From Stenocarpella maydis (Eukaryota; Ascomycota; Sordariomycetes; Diaporthales; Diaporthaceae), in the NCBI GenBank assembly GCA_002270565.1, contig NQMI01000057.1:1-64000 (forward strand): DNA of 64,000 nucleotides. Direction: 5' to 3'. The notes beneath the pieces were generated by a model. It saw nothing but the letters and a program-made list of their open reading frames with translations, was not told the origin of the DNA and searched no databases. Made by a program: the position numbers and the translations under genes. Every line of letters begins with the position of its first letter. Positions within the stretch are counted from its first letter, which is position 1. Of this stretch, positions 42,531-52,769 are shown piece by piece.

Positions 42531-45226
42531 ATGTCCCTGGATCGAGACCTGAAGCGACTCCGGTTGGAGAAATACACCCCAGCCGCTGCCAATGAGGCGC
42601 GGGAGTGGATCGAGGCCATACTCGGCCAGCGCCTGTCCGGCGACTTTCTCGAGTCGCTGAAAGATGGCGTCGCTCTGTGCAGGTAGGTGACCAAAGACAC
42701 CGGAATCGGCTCGTGGCCTCGGTAACTAACAAACTGCTGCTCGTACAGACTTGTCAACCTCGTCCTGCCTCCCCCTGGTGTCAAGTTCAAGGCCTCCGCC
42801 ATGCCCTTCGTGCAGATGGAAAACATCTCCCACTTCCTCCGCGCCTGCAAAGGCCCACCACTGAATCTGCAAGAACACGACATGTTCCTCACCGTCGATC
42901 TCTACGAGGCAAAGGATCCCGCACAAGTGCTACAGTGCATCGGCGCCTTCAGCCGGGCGGCGAACAAGGCAAACCCGGCTTCCTTCCCAACAGCCATCGG
43001 GCCCCGTGCCGCAGGGCTGAGCCCACAGAGAACTGGCGCCGGAGGCACGCTATCACCAACGCTCACGCCAGGCCCGCGCCCACGTGGTCTGTCAAGCTCC
43101 AGCAATGCATCCTCTGCCTACGGCGGCCGTCCGCCCCTGGTAGCCTCAAAGACCGGGGATTCTACAACTGGCCGCCGGTCTCCTGCAAAGAGCCCGACAT
43201 CGAGCGGGCCTAAGTCGCCCTCCGTTTCCAGCTGGAGCAGCAAGTCCAACGAGGGGGCAACCTCGCCCGCGTGGAATATCGCCCAGTACGGATACATGGG
43301 CGGGGCGAGCCAGGCCAACCTCGGAATCTCCTTTGGTGGCCGGCGGCAGATCACTAGCGCCGGTCCGTCCGTGCCCAGCTTAGCCGAGAAAGAGAAGCGA
43401 CGAAAGGAGAAGGAGGCCGAGGAGCAGAGGCTGCGAGAAGAGGAGGAGGCGCGGCGCAAGGCACAGCTCGAGGCCGAGGAGGAGCGCGTGAGACTCGAGG
43501 AGGCGAAGCGGTGGGAGGACGAGACCAGGCGCCAGCGCGACGAGGAGCATCGCCGGGCGGCAGAGGAGAAGCGTCGTTGGGAAGAGGAAGAGCGCCAGTG
43601 GAAGATCACCGAGGAGAAGCGTCGCAAGGATGAGGAAGAAGCCGAGAAGCGTCTGGCCCAGGAGCGAGCCAAGGCCCGGAGGAAGTCGGGCGACTCGCGC
43701 CTGCACGGCCAATTCCTCAGCCAGTACCAGGCCGAGCAGTCCAGCGGCGGCAGTGACGTCTACAGCAACCGGATCAAGGAGCTTGAGAAGGAGCTGGAGC
43801 TCGCGCGCGAGCGGGAGGCCCAGTACGAGCGCGAACGCCAGGATAGGCTGCGGCTCAAGAGCGGCGATGCTAAGTCTAGGGCACGCTCTCGTAGCCGGCC
43901 TCGCCCGGCCTCCGGGGAGCCAAGCCGCCAGGATTCGTGGGCCCACGGCGACGAGCGCTCGGCCATGTCCCCGGCACGGAACGAGTACACCCTGCCAGGC
44001 TCACCACTGGCACAGAGACCTCAGCCCCCGCCACGACAACAATCGCGACCTCTCCCAGACCCCGCGCTGGCGGCGACACCACCACCGGCAGCAATCGTCA
44101 AGACGCACCGCACTGGCGAGTCAGCCCTGTCAGGCGGCACCAGGTCCCGGGCCAACACGGCCGGCTCGCGCCCGCTGCCAGACCCCAAGGCCTACTCGTC
44201 CCCATCGACGACACCCTCGCCGCAGATGAACCGCACAGACCGCTGCCTCGCCTCGAACCCACCCCCGCCCGCCGCGCCGGCCCAGCAGCTGACGTACTCG
44301 CGCGAGCTCGGGGCCACGGAGGAGCGCGACGCCGAGGACCGCCGCCGCGCGCAGGCGCAGCAGCGCACCAAGGCGGGCGGCCTGACGTCCAAGTCGCTAC
44401 TCGAGCGCGAGAATATCTGAAATTAGCANNNNNNNNNNNGTCTAGGGCACGCTCTCGTAGCCGGCCTCGCCCGGCCTCCGGGGAGCCAAGCCGCCAGGAT
44501 TCGTGGGCCCACGGCGACGAGCGCTCGGCCATGTCCCCGGCACGGAACGAGTACACCCTGCCAGGCTCACCACTGGCACAGAGACCTCAGCCCCCGCCAC
44601 GACAACAATCGCGACCTCTCCCAGACCCCGCGCTGGCGGCGACACCACCACCGGCAGCAATCGTCAAGACGCACCGCACTGGCGAGTCAGCCCTGTCAGG
44701 CGGCACCAGGTCCCGGGCCAACACGGCCGGCTCGCGCCCGCTGCCAGACCCCAAGGCCTACTCGTCCCCATCGACGACACCCTCGCCGCAGATGAACCGC
44801 ACAGACCGCTGCCTCGCCTCGAACCCACCCCCGCCCGCCGCGCCGGCCCAGCAGCTGACGTACTCGCGCGAGCTCGGGGCCACGGAGGAGCGCGACGCCG
44901 AGGACCGCCGCCGCGCGCAGGCGCAGCAGCGCACCAAGGCGGGCGGCCTGACGTCCAAGTCGCTACTCGAGCGCGAGATGGAGATGGAGCGCCAGCGCCA
45001 GCGCGAGTGGGAGGAGTCGCAGAAGCAGACGGCCAAGGCGCCGCGGAACCCCGGCGACGGTGTTGACGGCATCGGGGGCGGTGTTGGCGGCCGGTGGGAC
45101 GTCAGCCAGTTCGCGGGCTACACGGGAGGTGACAACATGAACCGCGGGACCCAGGGCATCGGGGCTGGGCGCAGGCAGATCGGGGGGCCTAGGCCGCTGC
45201 CCGGGACGCCTGGGTCTACTCGTTAA
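42531..45226 (+). CDS. Calponin-homology (transgelin/Scp1-like) protein, assembly-broken
   Basis: Exon 1 is 42531-42682. Exon 2 starts at 42749 after a 66-bp phase-2 intron (branch CTAAC). The N-terminus is a single CH domain (about 14-125): AREWIEAILGQRLSGDFLES, LKDGVALCRLVNLVLPP, FVQMENISHFLRAC, MFLTVDLYEAKDPAQVLQCI. This is the type-3 CH of calponin/transgelin and yeast Scp1, an actin bundler. After it come a Ser/Pro-rich stretch, a long charged coiled coil (about 260-390, EEARRKAQLEAEEERVRLEE) and a disordered Pro-rich tail. The frame ends falsely at 44420, just before an N run, then resumes in a duplicate copy and reaches its true stop at 45224-45226. Dropping 43874-44439 keeps the frame and gives 687 aa. 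It probably acts in actin patches or cables. Confidence 0.85.
43874..44978 (+). repeat. 539-bp duplication across a scaffold gap (assembly artefact)
   Basis: 43874-44412 and 44440-44978 read the same from GTCTAGGGCACGCTCTCG to CTACTCGAGCGCGAGA. Between them lie 16 bases unlike the second copy (ATATCTGAAATTAGCA) and the N run. This is how two overlapping contig ends look when scaffolded without merging. The first contig ends in low-quality sequence. Confidence 0.93.
44429..44439. other. Assembly gap, 11 N
   Basis: Eleven unknown bases inside the coding exon of the calponin-homology gene. Its placement between two copies of the same sequence shows the gap length is not real. Confidence 1.
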
Positions 45227-46122
45227 GAAATAGGGGTAATGCGTGCACACACATGTGTCTTGTTTTAGTCATTATGGTATGGTCCCGTGTTCTGTTTCCC
45301 CCCTGACGGGGTGGTACAGCGATACACTGGTTGAAGAAGGGGTGGCTAATACCCTGTGCCCCATTGCTGGGCAGTCCCTCCTGTTGTACGGCGCTGATAT
45401 ACCCCATCCTGCTATCTACTAGTTTTTGGAGGAAAACCATCTGCTTTGTGTTGTTTTGCCTTATTTCTGAACTTGCTTGCGTGGCTGCTTGCTTTAATTC
45501 CCCCGTTCTGTTGTTGCGCGGTGTTGTGTGGTGTTGTGTGGTGTTGGGTCTGGCACGGCCGGGCTGTGGGTCAGTGGTATGAGCCCGAAGAACGGATACC
45601 CTATATAGCACGCCAACTGAATGGATTGGTTTATGAAACTGCTGCCTTCTGATTGATAGTCTGGTGCTGAAGCAAGTGCGTGACGGACATACCAGGCTGA
45701 TCGCCATATACCTCATTCCGGAACCAGTCCTGTGTGACGATATCGGGCTCTGACGATGCGGCTCATTCGCAAGATTTCCCCAGCCTCACATCGCTGCATC
45801 GGTCCCGGCTGCTGACTCCATACCTCCTGTAGAATGGTAGCCTGTGACGTGGTTCTTCGAGGGCGCACTTCCTGGGGTCATGACCCTCCCCATCAACACC
45901 GTCGCCGCCTCGCTTTCCAGCCGCGCCTTTCAGCCCATGGTGTTCCTCCATCGGCCCACAGTCTGTAGGTCCTCGCACAGATATGCCTTCCCCTGGGCCA
46001 TCCCTGAATGGAATGTTTCGATCTTCCTGATCTAAAACATTTGTGAATATCGTAGGCAATCAACTCGAGAATTGTTGAAATCTGGCGGCCAGCATTTCGA
46101 AAAGGGCTCTACTAAAGCGCTA
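45227..46122. other. Intergenic, 0.9 kb
   Basis: 3' flank of the calponin-homology gene. Contains a GTGTTGTGTG repeat (45520-45548). No supported coding sequence. Confidence 0.55.
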
Positions 46123-46842
46123 ATGGATTCGAAAGTCACCAATGAAGACACTAATCCAGTGTTGCCAGAAAAACACGTACGTTCAGGTTTCGCGCACCTC
46201 ATCATCGCCTTACGGCTGGACAGAAATGCGAGACCACAGAAACAGCTTTAACTCGCAGGCTTTTTAATAACCGGAACAGGACATTAAGTATCTTTTGACT
46301 GTCGGCAATGATCCGGAATACTTCAACAGATATTTGAAAGTGTTCATAGACTACCCATTCATTCATCCCACCGACTTCGTGTCATGTGTCTGGAATTGTC
46401 TATTTGGTCAAGGTTTTCTATCATTTGAAAACCTCAGAGACGGTGCGGTCTGGGTTCCAACTTTGAAATCTCTCATCGTACAGGCAGTTGATACCCATCA
46501 ACCACTCACTGACATCAAGCGCGGTGACTGTGACTCGGTAGACCATTATTTACTTGGCGAAGCATCACTATTTCTGAGGCTGACGAGAATGTTGTACCCT
46601 AGCTACACGTTCTCAAGAATTGCGGAGCTCACATCAATAACAACTTCGAGCGTGAGATGAAGCTCATCAACAGGGTCGGAAAGCGCCCATGTCAATACAG
46701 CAGGTACAGAGGAGTCATGACTACTGATTTCAAAGATATTTGCATACCTACCCGGCGAAGAAAATTGCCGATGGAAAGTAAAGCCATTGAAGTGTTCCAG
46801 ACTTTCGAACTTTCGGCTGCGATAGTATTGAGCGTTCAATAA
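46123..46842 (+). CDS. Putative small gene, possible frameshift
   Basis: Exon 1 (46123-46176, MDSKVTNEDTNPVLPEKH) joins exon 2 at 46280 through a 103-bp phase-0 intron (GTACGT...GGAACAG). Exon 2 reads DIKYLLTVGNDPEYFNRYLK, then VFIDYPFIHPTDFVSCVWNC, LFGQGFLSFENLRDGAVWVP and LLGEASLFLRLTRMLYPSY. Near 46610 the frame appears to change: the original frame ends at 46660, while the next frame continues as KNCGAHINNNFEREMKLINR and VGKRPCQY up to a stop at 46840-46842. Either a base is lost or gained (pseudogene or sequencing error) or an unusual intron exists. No named domain, signal peptide or membrane helix is recognised. Coding character is moderate. Confidence 0.5.
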
Positions 46843-47589
46843 GGTGCCTCTCTCCACAAGCCCTCGTGCTTACAAGCACTGGGCTTCCGACCATGTGCTG
46901 AGTCCTGGCAACGAGATTGCTACCCTTTCCTACTGTCACCAATTGATTGTGTTTCACTGGCGTCCAAGACAGGTTGTTCAATGGGCATTGTTGCCGCGGG
47001 AGTTGGCTTGTCGCCGTCAGAATCCGAAAAATCGAACCATGCGCCGTCAAGCGAGGAAATGGAGAAAAGCATGCCCAGGTCAGAACCACCTTCAGCAGAA
47101 GTTCCCGATGCTTGGGGTGACTGAACTGCTTTTTCTTTTCTTTGCATTTTCCCCCTTTCCGTCCCCTCTCATTGGAATTGCAACATAATCTCGCATTCCA
47201 CCTCACGCTATTGACGTGATCATTCAATCGAATGTGTGCGTGGCTGGACGTTTGGGAGCATCCACTGTTCCTGCCAAGAGATGTCGCTGTTCTGCGATTC
47301 TGTCACGCAATCTTCAAATTCTCAGTCCTCATATGCAAGATTCTTTGCCAACCGAGACATAATTGGGGGTCCAATCCAGTTTGGTCTGCATTTGTGGGGT
47401 GCCAAGATCAACTAGGGATTTCAACGACGAAAAAGATGCCGGCGTATTGAGCTGACAACAGGAATTTGTATCTGCGACGAGGGTCTGTCGTATATAACGG
47501 GATTATAGTTGCACAGGGCCCGACTCGGGCTGATCTTGGCTCTCTACTACGTACCTCTTTCTCCTCACTCGACTTGCACAGCAGCCATC
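46843..47589. other. Intergenic, MFS promoter
   Basis: No gene is seen. The last part should contain the promoter and leader of the MFS carrier. Confidence 0.5.
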
Positions 47590-49198
47590 ATGGGTGTCCA
47601 AAATACACGAGTTGACGTCTCTGAGACGCGCGGAGAACCGAATGGCCCCATTCCTCCATTGTCCGACTTGGAGCACGAACTCCCGGATGAGGGTGCGTTC
47701 AAGTACATTGCCAAAGTAATCCCGTATTTCAGGAACCGCAGGAATGTGCTGGTTTTCAAACTGGACATCCTCCTGCTGCTCTGGATGTTCGTGGCCGGCC
47801 TTATGAAGGAGATGGACCAATCGGCAACGACGCAAGCCTACGTCTCCGGCCTGCGGGAGTCTCTGGGCCTCTACGGGAACGAGCTTGTCATGTTCAACAC
47901 CTTTTTCTCGACTGGGTATGCGCTCGGCCTTGTTCCTGGGCAGTTGATCCAGACGAGGGTAAGTGCCTGCCTGCCATCCTGCCGGTATTTAGTTACGGTG
48001 TCTCCTGGATAACGACTGACTGGTAGTGCACAAGTTCCGGCCGTCTATATTCCTCCCGCTGTGTGAGATTACTTGGGGCCTCCTTGTGCTCTTTACGTAC
48101 AAGGCCCCCAACGCACAAACAATATACGGTCTTCGCTTCTTCCTCGGCCTCTTCTCTTCCGCATTTTGGCCGAGCGTGGTGTCCCTCATCTTCAACTGGT
48201 ACACTCCTAACGAGCTGGCCCTCCGCCTCGCATTCTTCAATATCTCCGACGTTGCTGGAGCCATGTTCCTTGGCGCACTGCAGGCCACTCTGTATACTAA
48301 CATGAATGGCGTGCACGCGCTCAGGGGATGGCAATGGCTCTTTATCGTCGCCGGCTCCATCACTGTTGGCCAAGGCCTGCTCGGCTTCTTGACAATACCT
48401 GACAGCCCAGCCAACACCCGAGCCCTGTGGCTCACCCCACCCGAGAAGCGGCTGGCCCAACTGCGCATGGGCGAGTGCGGAATCAACACTACAGTGCGGA
48501 TTCCTGCCTCAGTCCTCAAGAAGAAGTTACGGCACATAATCATCCACCCGATCACCTACTTCTTCGTCTTCGCCTTTGCCCTCACGGCTTGGTCGCATCG
48601 CGCCAACTCATACTTCGTGCTATATCTCGAGAGCCTCGGCTACGATACCTACCACGTCAACATTATCCCCCTCGGTGGGTACGCCCTGCAGATCGTCACA
48701 AACCTCATATTCAACTCCCTTTCAGACTGGAAGCACTGGCGCTGGCAGATCAGCATCGGATCCGCATGCGGCCTGGGCGTGTGCCTCATTGTGCTTTGTG
48801 CCTGGCCACCAAACAGCACTGCCATCCTGACGTTCTACTTCCTCACGTACGCCACCAACGCCGGCGCTCCAAGCCTGATGGCGTGGATGGGGGAAATACT
48901 GCGTAAGGAACCCGAGGCGCGGTCCATCATCGTGGCTATCACAGTCACGATTGTATATGTCGGTCACGCGACCATCCCCTTGCGGACCTGGCGCGTGGCC
49001 GACTCACCGAGGTATCCGGTGGGATTCCCGCTTGTCACAGCATTTACGGCGGCGTCCATATGCGTGCAGCTGGGGATGCTGTGGTGGGACCGGCGAAACC
49101 CGGATGTTGCTGATCGTGGCTTTGAGAAGTATGCCACCGGGCAAGTTGAGGGTTCAGAAGACAGAGACAAGCCCTCTGTTAAACAGGAATCGGTTTAA
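47590..49198 (+). CDS. MFS carrier of the anion:cation symporter (Dal5-like) family
   Basis: Exon 1 is 47590-47958 and exon 2 is 48035-49198, a 76-bp phase-0 intron with branch GACTGAC and acceptor AAG, giving 510 aa. The other nearby acceptor (TAG at 48026) breaks the frame. It has twelve predicted helices. Family signs are NVLVFKLDILLLLWMFVAGL, FNTFFSTGYALGLVPGQLI, FRPSIFLPLCEITWGLLVLF, GLRFFLGLFSSAFWPSVVSL, VYVGHATIPLRTWRVADSPR and YPVGFPLVTAF. These place it in the ACS family of plasma-membrane proton symporters for organic anions, which in fungi includes allantoate, nicotinate, pantothenate and biotin carriers. The exact substrate is unknown. The gene looks intact. Confidence 0.9.
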
Positions 49199-49311
49199 GG
49201 CTTTTGGGATATCACCAAGCCTGAAATGACATGTACATATATATGTCTACACTTTGTTCTTGAAATCCAGCAAGCATTCGTGACCCGTACATGAGAAGCC
49301 CATATTGGAAG

Positions 49312-50892
49312 TTACCCTCGCACCAGCGCTTGATGGCCAAGATCGACATGGCATGTCTCCCGTATCCATTCTGCGTATTTGTAAAATACCACAGGTTCTG
49401 GAGCGAGGGCCACGGCCATGAATGCAAACGCCAATATCCCCCGTCCGTAGCCAAGAGCGTCTAACAGAGATGGCGCCAGCAATGGCGTAACACCTCCAAC
49501 TACAGACCTAAGCACTGCTCCGGCAGCAATTGCTGGCGCGGCATACTTCTCGAAGGGGTCGATGTAATAATTCTGAATGCAGTTGACAATCAAGACCCGA
49601 ACAATCCCTCAAAACAGCATGCTGACGATAGCCGCGAGCCATGGCGCCTCGAACTCAACCGTCCATGCAAACCAAAACAGAGAGGCTGGCACGAGAAACG
49701 CGCCGATATTTGCTAAAGTGAGGCGGAATTCAGGCTTGTATATGTTGTTGTTGCGGCGCGTAAGTGTGTCGTACACATTGTCGATGCGTGGTATTATGAG
49801 CCGGCCCGGGACTGCGATGAGGAAGCCAACGCCGGGGAACAGGTAGAGCAGGCCCACCTGCTTAGTATTGAAGCCGCAAATTACGCTGTAAATCGCCTCG
49901 AAGTTCATGTAAAGACTTTAAGTCGTCCTGAAAATGAGAGCCTGATATAGGCTCAGTGTCAGAACGATAGGCTGTATGAATATTCGGACAGGCCTGGAAA
50001 AGGCTGTCGCAAGTCTGGAGGACATAGGACGTGTATCTTGGCCGACGAAGCAGTATCTTCCCGGCGGCTTCCGTCGCTCTCGAGGTCCCGCATGCGTGCG
50101 CTAAGGATGACGGGAGTGTAGGTTTCCCGCAGGAAGAAGAATTCCGCAAGTGTATTAATACCACAGACAATGGTCAGGACCCAGAATATCCATCCCCATG
50201 AAAGCCGCTGGACAATGAAGCCACCAAAAAAGAGGCCTGATGGTCGGCCTGGGAGTTCTTCAGTTAGAATGTGTCCTCGGGCGCTGGGGAAATATAACTC
50301 CCCCCAGCAAAGGGCCAAGCAGGTATCAGCCGTATACTGCGGATCTCTCGCGAGGCTCAAACATGTCACTGATGGTACCACCACCGTTCAATATGCCAAC
50401 ACTCCCCACAGCGCCAGAGAGCATCCTCATTGCGATGAGAGTCTCCACATTTGGAATCAGTGCCGTAGGGATCTGGAGCAGCGTGAATACTGAAAAGCAG
50501 GATAAATACAGCCTCAGTCGGCCGAACGTCTCAGATAAAGGTGCAAGGATCAGAGGTCCGAACCCAAGCATCACGGTAAATCTAGTAGTAGCGCCGATAA
50601 CGGCGTTCATTGTAGTCCCCAGGTCTTCAGCTATGGAGCTGATCCCTGGTGTGAACATGGAGCTGGCAAGTGGACTGAGGACTATTAAGCATCATCAATT
50701 CATACAATCTGATATTTGCGACGCGTGCTCACTCGCCATCGTCGCCACAACGGCGATGTTTGTAAGCTTCTTGGAGCGCGACCATGCTCTGGGGTTGTCG
50801 TCATCCTCTTTGGTGAACTCGATGGTCTGTGGTTCCTCATCCTGCTCTCTGCCGTGCTGTAAAAGCGGCGATTGCTCGTCATGATTCGACAT
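49312..50892 (-). pseudogene. Decayed DHA1-type MFS transporter
   Basis: Homology starts with a plausible first exon (50892-50733, NPRAWSRSKKLTNIAVVATM) spliced by a 51-bp phase-1 intron to exon 2 (from 50681, AILSPLASSMFTPGISSIAE, MRMLSGAVGSVGILNGGGTI, DMFEPRERSAVYG). There the usual VYGWYLLGP reads VYG, TGA, YLLGP. Later coding is scattered over frames: FFGGFIVQRLSWGWIFWVLT, FEAIYSVICGFNTKQVGLLY. A second in-frame TGA replaces an expected Trp after AAIVSMLF before GIVRVLIVNCIQNYYIDPF. The N-terminal NPRAW and the GG(T)ISDMFEPRERSAVYG block are typical of DHA1 drug:proton antiporters. It is the last gene before the right repeat block. Unknown introns could explain some frame changes but not the two Trp-to-stop sites. 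Confidence 0.78.
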
Positions 50893-51128
50893 CACTTCTT
50901 TCCGAATTACGATACACGGGAATCATGCGCGAGAAGGTTCCAAGTTCGCTAGGAGTTCGGGGCACCTGAGAAAGTCTTGAAGGCACTGCAGTACATGTTG
51001 TCGTGTTCCCGCTGTCTGTGGGAAACAAGAGTGAAACCCCACCCCCTTTTTTAGTCAGCATGTTGTGTTAATGATGTATGCTTAAAAAAAACATACTTTT
51101 ATAAGTATGCTTATCCCCCTCTTAGGTA
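50893..51128. other. Gene-to-repeat transition
   Basis: Former promoter of the dead MFS gene. It ends with an AT-rich inverted repeat (GCATACTTATAAAAGTATG read on the minus strand, 51076-51112) just outside the GC-rich terminus. Confidence 0.5.
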
Positions 51129-51175
51129 TAACATCGTCGCCCCGGCTTCCGGCCGGGCCCCCCTTCCGGCCGCCC
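51129..51175 (-). repeat. 47-nt GC-rich element terminus, copy B
   Basis: Identical over all 47 nt to copy C at 55493-55539 and closely similar to copy A at 2915-2961. It ends GACGATGTTA against the dead MFS gene's flank. Confidence 0.9.
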
Positions 51176-51395
51176 TACAACCGCATACGCGTATGAACGC
51201 GTCTGTACCCACCCTCTAGGAAAACTTAAATATCTTAATAAGCGATTTTTTTCTTCCTATTAAACTTTATATGCATATCAATTAGATAATTATAGAGCAA
51301 TACTTAGAAGTAGAAGTTTATATCGCTATTATTATAATTAAGAATAATATATCTATTAGGCGGGCCTTTAAGACCTGGTATATCCCTTACGTTTT
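51129..51395 (-). mobile_element. AT-rich repeat remnant with GC-rich terminus
   Basis: Read on the minus strand it mirrors 2720-2961: an AT-rich body with TAATTATCTAATT and TTAAGATATTTAAGTTTTC, then the GC-rich terminus. No open frame. The same family therefore caps the 48-kb gene island at both ends, pointing inward. Confidence 0.65.
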
Positions 51396-51637
51396 ACTAT
51401 TTAATCAGCTCAATGATAAATTAAGCTAGCAAGAGACTGCTCTGCCTTAAAGGCTTCTTTCTAACTATTAAGAGGATTCATTAGCTCTATTTATAATAAA
51501 TGAGAGTCATCTAGGGTTTGCCCTTACCTAATATAATCTATAGGGTCTAGTAGCCCGCCTAGCCTTCCTAAATAAAGATACCCTCCCCTTGGAAGGACTT
51601 AGCTTAGGGGCTTCCTTTCTCATTACCTAGAGCTCTA
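51396..51637 (+). repeat. 242-bp repeat, left copy
   Basis: From ACTATTTAATCAGCTCAATG to AGAGCTCTA it matches 53957-54199 in direct orientation, with scattered C/T and G/A differences as expected after RIP. It abuts the LTR end of the right Ty3/gypsy element. Confidence 0.85.
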
Positions 51638-52113
51638 TATAATGATCAGAGGGTTTCCGAGTACATTAAACCTGAAAGATCAAGTGTTTATGTTCGAAAT
51701 ACGTTATTAGGCGGTTATTAAGCAATATCATTAACTAATAATGATCACTAGCTATAAGGCTATCCAATACTAGAATTAAATACTTAGATTAACGACTAAA
51801 GAGTCTATCCTATAAAAGCTATCTACTATAGTAATAACCATATCCTTATATATTCCGACTCTTCAGTAGCTCATCAAGGCTCATTATTACTCATTCAATC
51901 CCGGATAAGCACTTACAGCCATTGCTCGCCATAGCTCACAGTTGCTCACGTAAGCACTATTAAGCTTGTAGGTCCTTATCTCTAACCCTGGGCCAGTAGA
52001 AGGCAGTACTGACTTAGCAGTTGGGGTCCTGTAGGGTTGTATCGTAACATTCACTCTAGGTGCCTAGGTCCTCAAAATGAGTCCCTAGGGTACCATCATG
52101 TTAGCTTATAATA
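51638..52113 (-). repeat. LTR of the right Ty3/gypsy element
   Basis: It starts after a purine tract shared with the left element (AGTAAGAAGGGAGATAG) and ends about TGATCATTATA. Its distal half matches 2017-2239. Ends are approximate. Confidence 0.7.
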
Positions 52114-52505
52114 CTATCTCCCTTCTTACTTCTTTTATCCTCAAAAGTACTCTAAGTTATTTCCATTCGTTCATACTATATTCATGCCTTCCTAATTCAT
52201 TATATTATCCAAAATTAAAGATTCTCGGGTTGTAAAAAGTTCCATCATAAGGGTATCCAAGAAGCGCCAAGCCTATCTTAATTATTATGCCTTTATTAAA
52301 CGGTATAGTTATAAAGTTGCTCCATATTTCCATTATTTGTCCAAGAATCTGGTTTACAAGATAGTTAATTCTATAGAAAGCTATTTGCAGTATATTAAGC
52401 ATGATTATTCTTATAATGCATTATGTATATTAGTATCTTCTTATAAGTATTCTATCCTTATAGGTTGTCCACATGCTAACTTTTGCAGTATTATGCATTA
52501 CTAAT

Positions 52506-52769
52506 GAGTTAGCTAAGCTGGATAGCTATAAGATTAAGGAGGAGGAGCATCTGAAAGAGGTATAGGCATAGTTCCGGAGGGCTCAGGATTCCTTAAATAA
52601 ATCTCTAGCTCATTTAGCTTATCTAAAGAAGCAAAAATGTTTTCTTTAGGAGAAAGGGGTGAAGCTAGTAAATAAGGGGTTGGTTAAGGAGGAGCGGGCT
52701 TATACTACTAAAATAGTGCAGGAGGTTATAGCTACTAAGGGGTCTCTCCCTAATCCTTATTTTAATTAG
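52506..52769 (+). pseudogene. Antisense coiled-coil ORF relic inside the Ty3/gypsy 3' region
   Basis: On the strand opposite to pol, one frame stays coding-like for about 87 codons: ELAKLDSYKIKEEEHLKEV, FRRAQDSLNKSLAHLAYLKK, QKCF, EKGVKLVNKGLVKEERAYTT. It is interrupted by three in-frame TAGs where Gln (CAG) would fit, the expected RIP change. The heptad-like Leu/charged pattern predicts a coiled coil. I recall similar short coiled-coil proteins near gypsy elements in fungal genomes, but I cannot verify this here. It is not functional in this copy. Confidence 0.6.

Noticed and set aside
44098..44556. Frames crossing the N run
   Set aside because: They exist only because the same sequence was assembled twice.
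48027..48034. TAG acceptor at 48026 for the MFS intron
   Set aside because: It shifts the frame. The AAG acceptor at 48034 keeps it and restores the family motif FRPSIFLP.
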